In this document: positions 24,949 to 34,158 of the stretch, in pieces
Layout: every line of letters begins with the position of its first letter
How positions within the stretch are numbered: position 1 is the stretch's first letter
Assembly (NCBI RefSeq): GCF_014305095.1
Contig: NZ_JACRUI010000006.1
Location: forward strand, 112,920 to 176,919
Length of the DNA stretch: 64,000 bases
Source of the DNA: Flavobacterium kayseriense
GTDB taxonomy: Bacteria; Bacteroidota; Bacteroidia; Flavobacteriales; Flavobacteriaceae
Direction of reading: 5' to 3'
The notes under the pieces: model-generated
The model's database searches: none
What the model was told of the DNA's origin: nothing
What the model saw: only the letters and a program-made list of their open reading frames with translations
Translations under genes and position numbers: made by a program

Positions 24949-26610
24949 ATGATTTACCCCAAAATACCCTTAGCACAAAGCATTATCGAAATTTGTGGCG
25001 CTAAAGGAATACACACTATCATTATTTCACCTGGTTCTAGAAATGCACCTCTAACGATAGGTTTTGCAAGCAATACCGCTTTTAAAAGTTATAGTATTGC
25101 TGATGAACGTTCAGCGGCTTTTTTTGCACTCGGAATTGCGCAACAAACTAAAAAACCAGTGGCACTAGTTTGTACCTCAGGATCAGCTTTATTAAACTAT
25201 TATCCTGCGTTTGCGGAAGCTTTTTACAGTCAAATTCCTTTAATTGTAATTTCGGCAGATAGGCCTCAAAATAAAATTGATATCGGTGATGGACAAACGA
25301 TTCGCCAAGAAAATGTTTTTGCTAATCATAGTTTGTATAATGCCAATCTAAATGAAGAGGTGTCTCTCGAAAATGACATTAAAATAAATCAAGCTATTGA
25401 TACTGCTTTATTTAAAAAAGGACCAGTGCATATTAATGCTCCTTTTGAAGAGCCTTTATACGAAAAGGTTACTGAATTGTCTGTACGAAGTAAAATAGAT
25501 GCTTTCCAACCAGAAACAAAATCAATTTCTAAAGCTGAGGTAGAGGAATATGCTCGTATTTGGGATAATTCGTCAAAAAAAATGGTCCTCGTAGGAGTCG
25601 CTGATCCTAATACTTTAAAGTATGAGACCATAGAAGCTTTTGCAAATGATGCTTCAGTAGTTGTTTTAACGGAGACCACTTCAAACTTGCATCATCCTAG
25701 TTTTATTAACAATATAGATACGATAATTACGCCTTTTACAGCAACTGATTTCGAGAACTTTCGTCCGGAGATATTAATCACTTTTGGCGGCATGATTGTT
25801 TCTAAACGAATAAAAGCTTTTTTAAGAAAGTACAAGCCGGAACACCATTGGCATATTGATTCGTTGCGTGCTTATGATACTTTTAGTGCACTAACAAAGC
25901 ATTTTGAGGTAGAACCAAATTTATTTTTTGATGCGTTTTTACCGTTAACAAGCAACGTAAATAGCGCTTATTTTAGTGACTTAGATGCAGTAAAATTTAT
26001 TAGAAAAGAAAAGGGTGAAACATATTTGTCTAAGATTCCTTTTTCGGATTTTGTGGTTTTTGATAAAGTTATCTCTAGTTTACCTAAAAACTCTCAATTT
26101 CAATTAAGTAATAGTTCTGCTATTCGCTATGCCCAATTAATCGAAATTGATCCTACAATTGAAGTGTTTTGTAATAGAGGTACTAGCGGTATCGATGGTA
26201 GCACTTCAACGGCTATTGGAGCAGCTGTAGCAAATAAAAAACTGACTGTTTTTATAACGGGAGATATAGGGTTTTTGTATGATAGTAACGCTTTGTGGAA
26301 TAGTTATATTCCTAAAAATTTTAAAATTATATTAATAAATAACGGAGGAGGAGGTATATTTCGAATTTTACCTGGTCATGAAGAAACGCCTGTTTTTAAT
26401 ACCTATTTTGAAACGGCACATTGCTTAACAGCTGAACATTTAGCTGCGATGTATGGTTTAGATTATATTACAGCAAGTGATAGCAATAGTTTAACCCTAG
26501 GTTTAAAAAACATGTATGATCAAAATGACAAGCCAGTACTACTTGAAGTTTTTACTCCTACATTAAAAAATGATGCTATATTATTGCAGTTTTTTAAAGA
26601 ACTTGTATAG
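24949..26610 (+). CDS. menD: SEPHCHC synthase MenD (menaquinone pathway)
   Basis: 553 residues, ThDP-dependent. It joins 2-oxoglutarate and isochorismate to 2-succinyl-5-enolpyruvyl-6-hydroxy-3-cyclohexene-1-carboxylate. The N-terminal SPGSRNAPLTIGFA and DERSAAFFALGIAQ (catalytic Glu region), the middle SADRP, and the C-terminal ThDP site GTSGIDGSTSTAIGAA...FITGDIGFLYDSNALWN...NNGGGGIF are all MenD-specific. The ATG at 24949 is chosen because upstream codons run into the promoter box. First of four men genes in the window. Normal length. Confidence 0.95.
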   Translation: MIYPKIPLAQSIIEICGAKGIHTIIISPGSRNAPLTIGFASNTAFKSYSIADERSAAFFALGIAQQTKKPVALVCTSGSALLNYYPAFAEAFYSQIPLIVISADRPQNKIDIGDGQTIRQENVFANHSLYNANLNEEVSLENDIKINQAIDTALFKKGPVHINAPFEEPLYEKVTELSVRSKIDAFQPETKSISKAEVEEYARIWDNSSKKMVLVGVADPNTLKYETIEAFANDASVVVLTETTSNLHHPSFINNIDTIITPFTATDFENFRPEILITFGGMIVSKRIKAFLRKYKPEHHWHIDSLRAYDTFSALTKHFEVEPNLFFDAFLPLTSNVNSAYFSDLDAVKFIRKEKGETYLSKIPFSDFVVFDKVISSLPKNSQFQLSNSSAIRYAQLIEIDPTIEVFCNRGTSGIDGSTSTAIGAAVANKKLTVFITGDIGFLYDSNALWNSYIPKNFKIILINNGGGGIFRILPGHEETPVFNTYFETAHCLTAEHLAAMYGLDYITASDSNSLTLGLKNMYDQNDKPVLLEVFTPTLKNDAILLQFFKELV

Positions 26611-26631
26611 TATCCTTTAGGTATAACACAA

Positions 26632-26657
26632 AAAAAGCGCCCGTTAAGGCGCTTTTT
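26632..26657. terminator. Bidirectional terminator between menD and the M28 peptidase
   Basis: AAAAAGCGCC and GGCGCTTTTT pair around CGTTAA with runs of A and T on both flanks. Confidence 0.9.
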
Positions 26658-26669
26658 AATTGTTTACTA

Positions 26670-28022
26670 TTATCGTATTGGTTTTGGAAAGACAGCTAAG
26701 CTAGGATGTCCTAGTTCGTCTACTGCTTGAACCGCAAAGAAAAAGTTATCTTTTGAGTAGGCAATTTCAGCTTTTGTTTCTTTAACAAAAATTGTTTTCT
26801 GCCATTGTGAATCGGCTGTGCTTCTAATTAAAATTTGGTAACCAAAAGGTGCTTTTCCTTCTGGAGCTTCCCAAACTAAAGTAGAGAAATTAGTTAACTC
26901 TTTTACCTCAATTCCTACATTTTTAGGAGATCTTGGTGACCATGCTAAGTTTGTTAAACTAGCTAAATTAGCTGCGGTGGTTTTACGTAAATAATCAAAA
27001 TCCATAAATTCTGGTAAATCTCCGTATTTCACTCCTTTTTCAGTTCGTAAATCTTGGTGCTGGTGATCGTAGTTTTCGTTCATTTCGCACATGCGGATAG
27101 CAGTAAATCCATTTTGACTAAAAGGAGTATGATCTCCTCCACGTAAAAAACGATCGTTTCTGTATACTAATTCTACTTCTAATTGCGGAACATATTGCTC
27201 AGTAGCAGTTTTGATGTAACGTGCTAATTGTCTTGATGGACTATCATTATCACTGTTGATAGCCTTACGCATCTTAGCTTCTTCTTCCGTTTCTAAGTAA
27301 GGAATAGTTTCACTAAACACACGCACTTTAGTATTATTGCTTAAACGTGTACCACTTGATAAACTGTTCCCAATCATGTCATTATTAAGCATAGCGGCAA
27401 CATTCCATTTTTCTGCCTTAGCCATTTCTGCTAAATGTCGCGCTCCGTATAATCCTTGTTCTTCGCCAGTTACAGCTACAAAAATAATTGTACAAGGATA
27501 AGATCGTTTACTCATTATTTTTGCTAGTTCCATCATTGCCGCTACACCTGATCCATCATCATTTGCTCCTGGTGCATCTGCAGTCGTGTTCATCACATCA
27601 GTCACACGAGAATCTAAGTGACCACTTATTATAAATACACGATCATCACTAGGATCTGTTCCCTTTAAAGTAGCCATCACGTTACCTAATTGGCTATCCA
27701 CAGCGATTCTTCTTCCATCTGCTTTTATAGTAAAATAATCTATTTTCGATGTCAATCGCCCGTTAGATTCTAAAGCATATTTATCAAATTCTGATTTAAC
27801 CCAAGCTTGTGCAGCACCAATTCCACGAGTTTTACTTTTAGTATCGCTTAAAGTATGTCTGGTTCCAAACGACACTAATTTCACAACAGTTGACTCCAGA
27901 CTATTGGCTTTTATTTCGCTAACCATTTTATTGATCTCAGGGTCATTTTGTAAAGCTTGAGCATTTATTACTGGTGAAAAAAGCACCATCGGCAATAAGT
28001 AAAGGATTTTTTGTAGTCTCAT
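26670..28022 (-). CDS. Secreted M28 family zinc aminopeptidase
   Basis: 450 residues. Signal peptide MRLQKILYLLPMVLFSPVINAQ. Zinc-site residues are visible in order: SGHLDSR (first His/Asp), ADAPGANDDGSGVAAMMELA (bridging Asp), VTGEEQGLYGARH (catalytic and metal Glu), MLNNDMIGN (Asp) and RGGDHTPFSQNGF (final His). The C-terminal ~90 residues (TNFSTLVWEAPEGKAPFGYQILIR) form a fibronectin-III-like domain. There is no T9SS sorting domain, so it is probably periplasmic or loosely secreted. Monocistronic. Confidence 0.9.
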   Translation of the reverse strand: MRLQKILYLLPMVLFSPVINAQALQNDPEINKMVSEIKANSLESTVVKLVSFGTRHTLSDTKSKTRGIGAAQAWVKSEFDKYALESNGRLTSKIDYFTIKADGRRIAVDSQLGNVMATLKGTDPSDDRVFIISGHLDSRVTDVMNTTADAPGANDDGSGVAAMMELAKIMSKRSYPCTIIFVAVTGEEQGLYGARHLAEMAKAEKWNVAAMLNNDMIGNSLSSGTRLSNNTKVRVFSETIPYLETEEEAKMRKAINSDNDSPSRQLARYIKTATEQYVPQLEVELVYRNDRFLRGGDHTPFSQNGFTAIRMCEMNENYDHQHQDLRTEKGVKYGDLPEFMDFDYLRKTTAANLASLTNLAWSPRSPKNVGIEVKELTNFSTLVWEAPEGKAPFGYQILIRSTADSQWQKTIFVKETKAEIAYSKDNFFFAVQAVDELGHPSLAVFPKPIR

Positions 28023-28131
28023 TTTAAAAATTTAATTGTTTTTGGTAACTTCAAATTTAGTGAAAATTAAATAAATTATTGGAATTCTTTTAATGATATG
28101 ATTTCATTCTAAATACTATTTTCAAAGTTCG

Positions 28132-28140
28132 TACCTTTGC
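28132..28140 (+). promoter_or_regulatory. Candidate -7 box TACCTTTGC
   Basis: TACCTTTG is a full match to the consensus, 22 bp before the ATG of the S1-domain gene. No TTG at -33. Confidence 0.5.
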
Positions 28141-28161
28141 GCTTTAGAAAATTAGAATAAC

Positions 28162-29019
28162 ATGATTGAAATAGGAAAATACAATACGCTTACCATACTT
28201 CGTGATACTAAAGTTGGTTTATTTTTGGGAACTCCAGAAACGGATCCAGAAGGAATTCACGATATCCTTTTACCTAACAAATATGTTCCAAATGAATTTG
28301 AAATAGGGGAAGAACTTATTGTTTTTGTTTATTTAGATCATGAAGAAAGACCGGTTGCTACTACACTAGAGCCATACATCTTATTGAACGAATTTGCACT
28401 TTTACGTGTAAACTATGTTAATCAAGTAGGTGCTTTTATGGACTGGGGAATGGAAAAAGATATATTAGTTCCTTTTAAGGAGCAAGCTCGTCCGATGGAA
28501 AAAGGGAAACGTTATCTTGTTTACCTTTACATTGATGAAAAAACAAACCGTCTAGTTGCTTCAAGCAAAACGAATCAGTTTCTAAAAAATGATACTATTA
28601 CAGTTGAAAAAGGAGAGGAAGTAGATTTAATCGTATCTCATATTACGGAACTAGGTATTAATGTAATAATCAATGAGCAGTTTAAGGGCTTATTATACAA
28701 AGACGAGGTTTATGATGATGCCATTCGTACAGGTGATCGTATGAGAGGCTATATTAAAAATGTGCGTCCTGATAACAAAATTGATGTTTCACTGCAAATT
28801 CAAGGTTATGAAAGTATAGAGCCTAATGCCGATAAGATTTTAGATGAGTTAAGAGCTAGTCGTGGATTTTTGAGACTTAACGACAATTCACATCCAGAGG
28901 ATATCAAGACAGTCTTAAAGATGAGTAAGAAAACGTTCAAAAAAGCTATTGGGGCCTTGTATAGAGAAAAGCTAATTGAAATAAAAGACGATGGGATTTA
29001 TCTTATCACAGAGCAGTAG
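28162..29019 (+). CDS. CvfB-like S1-domain RNA-binding protein
   Basis: 285 residues. Three OB/S1-like segments (about 5-60, 70-135 and 145-215; the second has LLNEFALLRVNYVNQVGAFMDWGMEKDILVPF) are followed by a winged-helix C-terminus (FLRLNDNSHPEDIKTVLKMSKKTFKKAIGALYREKLIEI). This is the layout of conserved virulence factor B / YitL proteins, which bind RNA and affect mRNA turnover. Monocistronic and transcribed towards the reverse-strand kinase-like gene. Confidence 0.9.
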   Translation: MIEIGKYNTLTILRDTKVGLFLGTPETDPEGIHDILLPNKYVPNEFEIGEELIVFVYLDHEERPVATTLEPYILLNEFALLRVNYVNQVGAFMDWGMEKDILVPFKEQARPMEKGKRYLVYLYIDEKTNRLVASSKTNQFLKNDTITVEKGEEVDLIVSHITELGINVIINEQFKGLLYKDEVYDDAIRTGDRMRGYIKNVRPDNKIDVSLQIQGYESIEPNADKILDELRASRGFLRLNDNSHPEDIKTVLKMSKKTFKKAIGALYREKLIEIKDDGIYLITEQ

Positions 29020-29050
29020 TTTTACAAAAATAAAATAATGCAATCACATG

Positions 29051-29080
29051 AAAAGCTAATCATTTTTTGATTAGCTTTTT
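29051..29080. terminator. Bidirectional terminator
   Basis: AAAAGCTAATCA pairs with TGATTAGCTTTT around a T-rich loop, with an A/T-rich tail on both strands between convergent genes. Confidence 0.9.
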
Positions 29081-29087
29081 TTATGAC

Positions 29088-29948
29088 CTAAAGGTTTTTA
29101 CTACTCTTTTCCTCTTGTTGATTGCTAAACTCTGATTTTAGTACAATGTCCTTTATGATTGCATCGAGTTCATGACTTGAAGTTAAAATATTTTCAATCA
29201 AAAAATCTTTTTCAGCATCCGTAATGTCACGATCCTTTAATAGTCCAGTTAATGCCATTAATCGCGATAAAGGTGTTCTAACTGTGTGAGATTGCATCCA
29301 TGTAATTTCTCGTAAGGTTCTGTTTTGTTCTTCTATTTTTTCAATATGTAAAATACGCTGTTTTATGCTGTCGTCGAGTCCTATAAAAAGTTGTGGAATT
29401 AGAAAACAGACTAAAAAACTTAAAAAAATTAAATTACCAAAAACAGCGAGTAATTCAGTTACAGTGAAGTCGTTATTATGAAATTGAACTAGTTCGAAAT
29501 AATACAAAAGCACATATGCGCAAGAAAGAACAGTATTTATTATGGCTGGAAGATATTGATTTTTAAACGAATAAATTAATATGGCTACAACAGATGTAGC
29601 TAGTAGGTAAAGCGTGCTGTTGAGTCCTATATAATAAATCAAGACAAAACTTAATACATAAACGGTAGTAATAAATAATATTTTTCGATGCTTAATGTCA
29701 ATGCCTTTTTTAAAACTAATGATCATAATCATGGTAATGCTTAACAGATCAACAAAGGCAACCGCATAATAACTAGATTGAATTGCCCAGATTAGTGACG
29801 GAATTAGAGCGATTAAACTTAACGGTAAAATAAATAACATGGTATTAGTAAACATATCATCGCGCCAATAGCTAAGGTCTTTGTAGGAGTTGAAAGATGC
29901 GGTAGTATTGGTTTTAATTCGAGATGTATATTTTTGTAATACAACCAT
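29088..29948 (-). CDS. Membrane sensor with DHp (HisKA) domain but no ATPase domain
   Basis: 286 residues. Six or seven membrane helices (about 35-185) lead into a short coiled coil (SIKQRILHIEKIEEQNRTLREI) and an H-box WMQSHTVRTPLSRLMALTGLL with His221. The second DHp helix is present (AEKDFLIENILTSSHELDAIIKDIV), and the protein ends some 20 residues later, before any N, G1 or G2 box of HATPase_c. It therefore cannot autophosphorylate alone; it may be phosphorylated by another kinase or act as a phosphatase or dimerisation partner. No frameshifted ATPase remnant is visible downstream, where a terminator follows at once. Confidence 0.8.
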   Translation of the reverse strand: MVVLQKYTSRIKTNTTASFNSYKDLSYWRDDMFTNTMLFILPLSLIALIPSLIWAIQSSYYAVAFVDLLSITMIMIISFKKGIDIKHRKILFITTVYVLSFVLIYYIGLNSTLYLLATSVVAILIYSFKNQYLPAIINTVLSCAYVLLYYFELVQFHNNDFTVTELLAVFGNLIFLSFLVCFLIPQLFIGLDDSIKQRILHIEKIEEQNRTLREITWMQSHTVRTPLSRLMALTGLLKDRDITDAEKDFLIENILTSSHELDAIIKDIVLKSEFSNQQEEKSSKNL

Positions 29949-30121
29949 AAAAGACTACTTTTTGTTTTAACGTTTTGGTAATCAAAACGATATATCAGTA
30001 AATATAACAAATTAACAGTAGAAATCCTAAAGATAAAGTGGATCAAATTTGAGAAATAACTTTTTCTTAATAATTACAGTTATTTTATGATTTATACTTC
30101 GATAATGTAATGCTGTTGTTA

Positions 30122-30153
30122 TTGTATAAAGTCTGAAAAATGCACTATTTTTA
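30122..30153 (+). promoter_or_regulatory. Candidate menB promoter (TTG, 21 bp, TATTTTTA)
   Basis: TTG at 30122-30124 and TATTTTTA at 30146-30153 are 21 bp apart, the consensus spacing. The -7 box differs from TAnnTTTG in its last base. The ATG is 27 bp downstream. Confidence 0.45.
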
Positions 30154-30179
30154 CGCTATAATAATTTAAACCCATAACA

Positions 30180-31010
30180 ATGGATTGGATCACGGCAAAA
30201 GAATACGAAGATATTACTTATAAGAAATGCAATGGAGTTGCAAGAATAGCTTTTAATAGACCTAATGTTCGCAATGCTTTTCGTCCTAAAACAACTGCAG
30301 AACTTTACAATGCATTCTATGATGCGCAAGAAGATACTTCAATAGGAGTTGTTTTATTGTCTGCTGAAGGTCCATCAACTAAAGATGGTGTCTATTCCTT
30401 TTGTAGTGGTGGCGATCAAAATGCACGCGGGCATCAAGGATATGTAGGTGATGATGGGCAACACCGTCTCAATATCTTGGAGGTGCAGCGTCTAATCCGT
30501 TTCATGCCTAAGGTAGTAATTGCAGTAGTTCCAGGTTGGGCTGTGGGCGGTGGTCATAGTTTGCATGTAGTTTGTGATATGACACTTGCAAGTAAAGAAC
30601 ATGCTATATTTAAACAAACTGATGCTGATGTAACTAGCTTTGATGGTGGATATGGATCAGCTTATTTAGCTAAAATGGTTGGGCAGAAAAAAGCTAGAGA
30701 GATTTTCTTCTTGGGACGTAATTATTCTGCTCAAGAAGCAATGGATATGGGAATGGTAAATGCCGTAATACCTCATGACGAATTAGAAGCGACGGCATAC
30801 GAGTGGGCACAGGAAATATTAGGAAAATCTCCTATGGCTATCAAAATGCTGAAATTTGCCATGAACCTTACTGATGATGGAATGGTTGGACAGCAAGTTT
30901 TTGCTGGTGAAGCAACTCGTTTAGCGTACATGACTGAAGAAGCTAAGGAGGGAAGAAATGCTTTTCTAGAAAAACGTAAACCTAACTTTGAAAAAAAATG
31001 GTTACCATAA
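30180..31010 (+). CDS. menB: 1,4-Dihydroxy-2-naphthoyl-CoA synthase MenB
   Basis: 276 residues, crotonase fold. It closes the ring of o-succinylbenzoyl-CoA. Specific marks: FNRPNVRNAFRPKTTAEL, the loop SFCSGGDQNARG (oxyanion hole and substrate loop), VAVVPGWAVGGGHSLHVVCDMTLAS, KQTDADVTSFDGGYGSAYLAKMVGQKKAREIFF with the conserved DG and Tyr, and EGRNAFLEKRKPNF near the end. Full length and well conserved. It is followed by two PH-domain genes and menA, all on the same strand with short gaps. Confidence 0.96.
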   Translation: MDWITAKEYEDITYKKCNGVARIAFNRPNVRNAFRPKTTAELYNAFYDAQEDTSIGVVLLSAEGPSTKDGVYSFCSGGDQNARGHQGYVGDDGQHRLNILEVQRLIRFMPKVVIAVVPGWAVGGGHSLHVVCDMTLASKEHAIFKQTDADVTSFDGGYGSAYLAKMVGQKKAREIFFLGRNYSAQEAMDMGMVNAVIPHDELEATAYEWAQEILGKSPMAIKMLKFAMNLTDDGMVGQQVFAGEATRLAYMTEEAKEGRNAFLEKRKPNFEKKWLP

Positions 31011-31043
31011 AACTTTTAAATTAATAAATTTTAAAAAATTTAC

Positions 31044-31559
31044 ATGGAGCATTTTACAAATGAAGTAATTGACATTAAGCAGCTGCCTCGATTTGAAACA
31101 GTAGGGTTGTCTAAGTTGAATCCTAATTATGGTAAGGTTATTGGATTCAATATTTTAATTACTTTTTTAATTCTTGGAGGTGGACTTGTTGCTTTATTAT
31201 TTTTTAATAAAGATTTGCAAAATTATTGGCAACAGCTTTTAGTTCTTTATGTGATTTTAGTCGCCATAGTGGTATTTTTTTCAGCTGTGAGTTTAAAGAA
31301 AAAAGCTTTTGCTTTTAGAACCCATGATGTAATTTATCAGAGTGGTGTGCTGGCTACGAATACTATTGTAATTCCATATAATAGAGTTCAACATGTAGCT
31401 TTGCATGAAGGATTTGTTGCTAGATTTTTTGGTTTAGCCAAAGTAGAAATTTTTACGGCTGGCGGAAGTGCAAGTGATATTTCAATTCCGGGAATCGCTT
31501 TGGCGCAAGCCGAAGACATAAAACAATTACTAATGGGGAAAATTCAAAAGCAACTGTAA
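31044..31559 (+). CDS. PH domain-containing membrane protein (YdbS-like)
   Basis: 171 residues. Two adjacent helices (VIGFNILITFLILGGGLVALLFF and WQQLLVLYVILVAIVVFFSA) are followed by a bacterial PH domain with AFRTHDVIYQSGVLATNTIVIPYNRVQHVALHEGF and VEIFTAGGSASDISIPGI. It resembles B. subtilis YdbS, which works with YdbT. Its stop codon overlaps the start of the next gene by one base (TAATG), as expected for partner subunits. Function in membrane stress or protein folding is suggested for the family but not proven. Confidence 0.85.
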   Translation: MEHFTNEVIDIKQLPRFETVGLSKLNPNYGKVIGFNILITFLILGGGLVALLFFNKDLQNYWQQLLVLYVILVAIVVFFSAVSLKKKAFAFRTHDVIYQSGVLATNTIVIPYNRVQHVALHEGFVARFFGLAKVEIFTAGGSASDISIPGIALAQAEDIKQLLMGKIQKQL

Positions 31560-33064
31560 TGCAGGAACAATTTGGACAACCACAAAGGCAATCCTTAGTT
31601 GGTATTTTGATTATGTTTATCAATACTTTGCAAAAATGGTTGCGTGCTTTAGGACCAGTTGTTCTGATCTATTTTTTTAGATTCAAAGACTTAAATAAAG
31701 CATATGTAATTTTAGGAGTTTTTGTTTTTTTAGTATTGATTGTGGTTGTTGCTTTTTTAAAATATAAAAATTTCACTTTTTATCTCGATAGCGATAATAA
31801 AGAGTTTGTGATCCAAGAGGGCGTTTTAAATAAAACAAAAACAATTATCCAATTGGATAGAATTCAACAAGTAAATATAAATCAGTCGTTTATTCAAAGA
31901 TTAGTAAATGTTTATGAGATTAATGTTGATACAGCGGGAAGTGCCGAAAAGGAAGGGCAAATAAAGGCAATTACACATTCTTTGGCACTAGCGTTAAAAG
32001 CACGACTTTTAGAAAAAGAAAATTATGAAGATGGTGAAAATAAAAGGATTTTAAATGCAGAAACAGTAGAAGAAAAGGAATCTGAGAACTCGTTTATTAA
32101 AATTAGTTTTTTGAGTTTACTTAAAGTTGGGATCACATCAAATTACGTAAAGACGTTTAGTTTAATTTTAGCTTTTTTTGTTACAATTTACGAAAACACT
32201 AAGAATGTATTGTCTGAATCAGATTTTGAAGTTCAGAATCAAAATATTGATAGTTATTTTGAAAAAAGCGCAATGATAATACCACTTGTTTTGGTAACGT
32301 TGTGTTTGATTCTTATTATTAATTTGGTTCGCGTCGTCTTTAAGTATTTCGATTATACAGTAGTAAAGCAAAACAAATCGTTATTATTATCTTTTGGGTT
32401 GCTAAATACAAAAAGCACCATTATTAAGTCAGATAAAGTGCAGTTAGTTACCGTTACAAGTAATTATTTCCAAAAGAAAATGAATATTTTGGAACTCAAA
32501 ATAAAACAAGCTACCAGTGGCGAAAAGCAAGAGAAGAAAGTGCTTATAGAAATACCAGGTTGTAACAATGAGGAAAAAGAGGCGATTTTATCCCTTTTGT
32601 ATGATAAAATTCCGGACAAAGGATTGGCTTTAAAGCCAAATTATAGAAAGTTAGTTTTTTCGATTTTTTTGTTTCTCATCTTGCCTTTTTCAGGTTATGT
32701 CGCTTTTGCAACTTACATTGAGCCACAATTTTTTCAATACTATATGGGAGCAGTTTGTTATGTGTTTTTTATAGGAATGATATTGATTTTTGGATTTAGA
32801 AACAACCGATTGTTTATTACGGATGGTTTTATAATTAAGCAAAGTGGTGCTTGGGATATTGATAGTACAATTGTTGAAACCGGCAAAATACAAGCCATTA
32901 CGACCTCGCAATTGTTTTGGCACAAAAAAGCGGATATTGGTTCGGTTACTATTCATACTGCAGGCGGAAACCTTTCTTTTCAATTGGGAAATTTCTCGAT
33001 CATTAAAGATTATGTTAATCGATGGCTGTATAAAATAGAGGTATCTAATAGCAATTGGATGTAA
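31559..33064 (+). CDS. PH domain-containing membrane protein (YdbT-like), 501 residues
   Basis: Six or more membrane helices and three repeated bacterial PH (bPH2) modules: FYLDSDNKEFVIQEGVLNK...QLDRIQQVNINQSF, KQNKSLLLSFGLLNTKSTIIKSDKVQLVTV, and ITDGFIIKQSGAWDIDSTIVETGKIQAITT. Each has the strand pattern followed by an R/K-(I/V)-Q turn. This is the standard architecture of YdbT. One-base overlap with the YdbS-like gene upstream. The pair sits between menB and menA but has no known menaquinone role. Confidence 0.85.
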   Translation: MQEQFGQPQRQSLVGILIMFINTLQKWLRALGPVVLIYFFRFKDLNKAYVILGVFVFLVLIVVVAFLKYKNFTFYLDSDNKEFVIQEGVLNKTKTIIQLDRIQQVNINQSFIQRLVNVYEINVDTAGSAEKEGQIKAITHSLALALKARLLEKENYEDGENKRILNAETVEEKESENSFIKISFLSLLKVGITSNYVKTFSLILAFFVTIYENTKNVLSESDFEVQNQNIDSYFEKSAMIIPLVLVTLCLILIINLVRVVFKYFDYTVVKQNKSLLLSFGLLNTKSTIIKSDKVQLVTVTSNYFQKKMNILELKIKQATSGEKQEKKVLIEIPGCNNEEKEAILSLLYDKIPDKGLALKPNYRKLVFSIFLFLILPFSGYVAFATYIEPQFFQYYMGAVCYVFFIGMILIFGFRNNRLFITDGFIIKQSGAWDIDSTIVETGKIQAITTSQLFWHKKADIGSVTIHTAGGNLSFQLGNFSIIKDYVNRWLYKIEVSNSNWM

Positions 33065-33152
33065 TTTCTTAAAGAGAATATAGAAAAGAATAATTTGCCG
33101 CGAGCTGTAATTAAAAATTGAAAAGAATAATAAATAAAATAAAATAAATAAA

Positions 33153-34115
33153 ATGAAACATTGGATTGAAGCCGCACGATTGCGCACTTTACCATTATCT
33201 GTATCTGGAATTATTGTAGGTAGTATTTATGCATTAGCGCACCCTACGGACGAAATATTGACACCTACTGATGTTTTTAACTGGAATATTTTTGGTTTTG
33301 CGATATTAACTACTCTTGGTTTACAAATACTTTCCAACTTTGCAAATGATTACGGTGACGGAATAAAAGGAACTGACAATGAAGATAGAGTAGGTCCTAA
33401 ACGGGCGATTCAAAGTGGAGTAATCACTCCCGCTGCTATGAAAAAAGCAATAATTATAACGTCATTTTTAACTTTATGTTCTGCAATGGCGTTAATATAT
33501 TATGCTTTTACGGATACTAATTTGTTTTATTCTTTGTTTTATCTTGTCTTAGGAATTTTAGCGATCTTCTCTGCAATTCGATATACAGTAGGTAACACAG
33601 CCTACGGCTATCGTGGTTTTGGAGATTTATTTGTTTTTGTCTTCTTTGGTTTAGTAAGTACTATGGGTGTCAATTTCTTGTATTCTAAACAAATAGATGC
33701 TTTATTATTGTTACCAGCCATATCCATAGGTTTATTGAGTGTAGGTGTTTTAAACCTTAATAATATGAGGGACGAAGCGTCAGATAAAAAAGTAGGTAAG
33801 AACACTATCGTTGTAAAAATAGGAGGAGCAAAGGCAAAAAAATACCACTACTTTCTAATAATTAGTGCGATGGTACTAGTGGTACTTTTTTCAGTTCTTA
33901 GCAATTATAGATTCGATCAATACTTGTATTTAATTGCATTTGTGCCTTTAGTTAAGCATTTACTAACAGTGTATAAAAATCAAGACTCTAGAGCATTGGA
34001 TCCTGAATTAAAGAAACTAGCGCTTAGCACTTTTTTTCTAAGTATTCTCCTTTCAATTTGCATGGTATCATTAGTTGCTGACTTGTTTGTCAACGTGTTT
34101 TTAGGCGGTAGGTAA
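33153..34115 (+). CDS. menA: 1,4-Dihydroxy-2-naphthoate polyprenyltransferase MenA
   Basis: 320 residues, integral membrane UbiA-family enzyme. It attaches the polyprenyl chain to DHNA to give demethylmenaquinone. Asp-rich motif I is NDYGDGIKGTDNEDRVGPKRAIQSG and motif II is NNMRDEASDKKVGKNTIVVKIG. The N-terminus WIEAARLRTLPLSVSGIIVG is the MenA signature. Nine hydrophobic segments. It lies 88 bp after the PH-domain pair and 43 bp before the metallo-hydrolase, in one probable operon. Confidence 0.95.
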   Translation: MKHWIEAARLRTLPLSVSGIIVGSIYALAHPTDEILTPTDVFNWNIFGFAILTTLGLQILSNFANDYGDGIKGTDNEDRVGPKRAIQSGVITPAAMKKAIIITSFLTLCSAMALIYYAFTDTNLFYSLFYLVLGILAIFSAIRYTVGNTAYGYRGFGDLFVFVFFGLVSTMGVNFLYSKQIDALLLLPAISIGLLSVGVLNLNNMRDEASDKKVGKNTIVVKIGGAKAKKYHYFLIISAMVLVVLFSVLSNYRFDQYLYLIAFVPLVKHLLTVYKNQDSRALDPELKKLALSTFFLSILLSICMVSLVADLFVNVFLGGR

Positions 34116-34158
34116 TAGAGCAAAACAAATAATATAATTTAAATATAAAACTATAAAA

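Noticed and set aside
32690..33195. Reverse-strand frames opposite the YdbT-like and menA genes
   Set aside because: Codon pattern and hydrophobic content follow from the forward membrane genes; no independent evidence.
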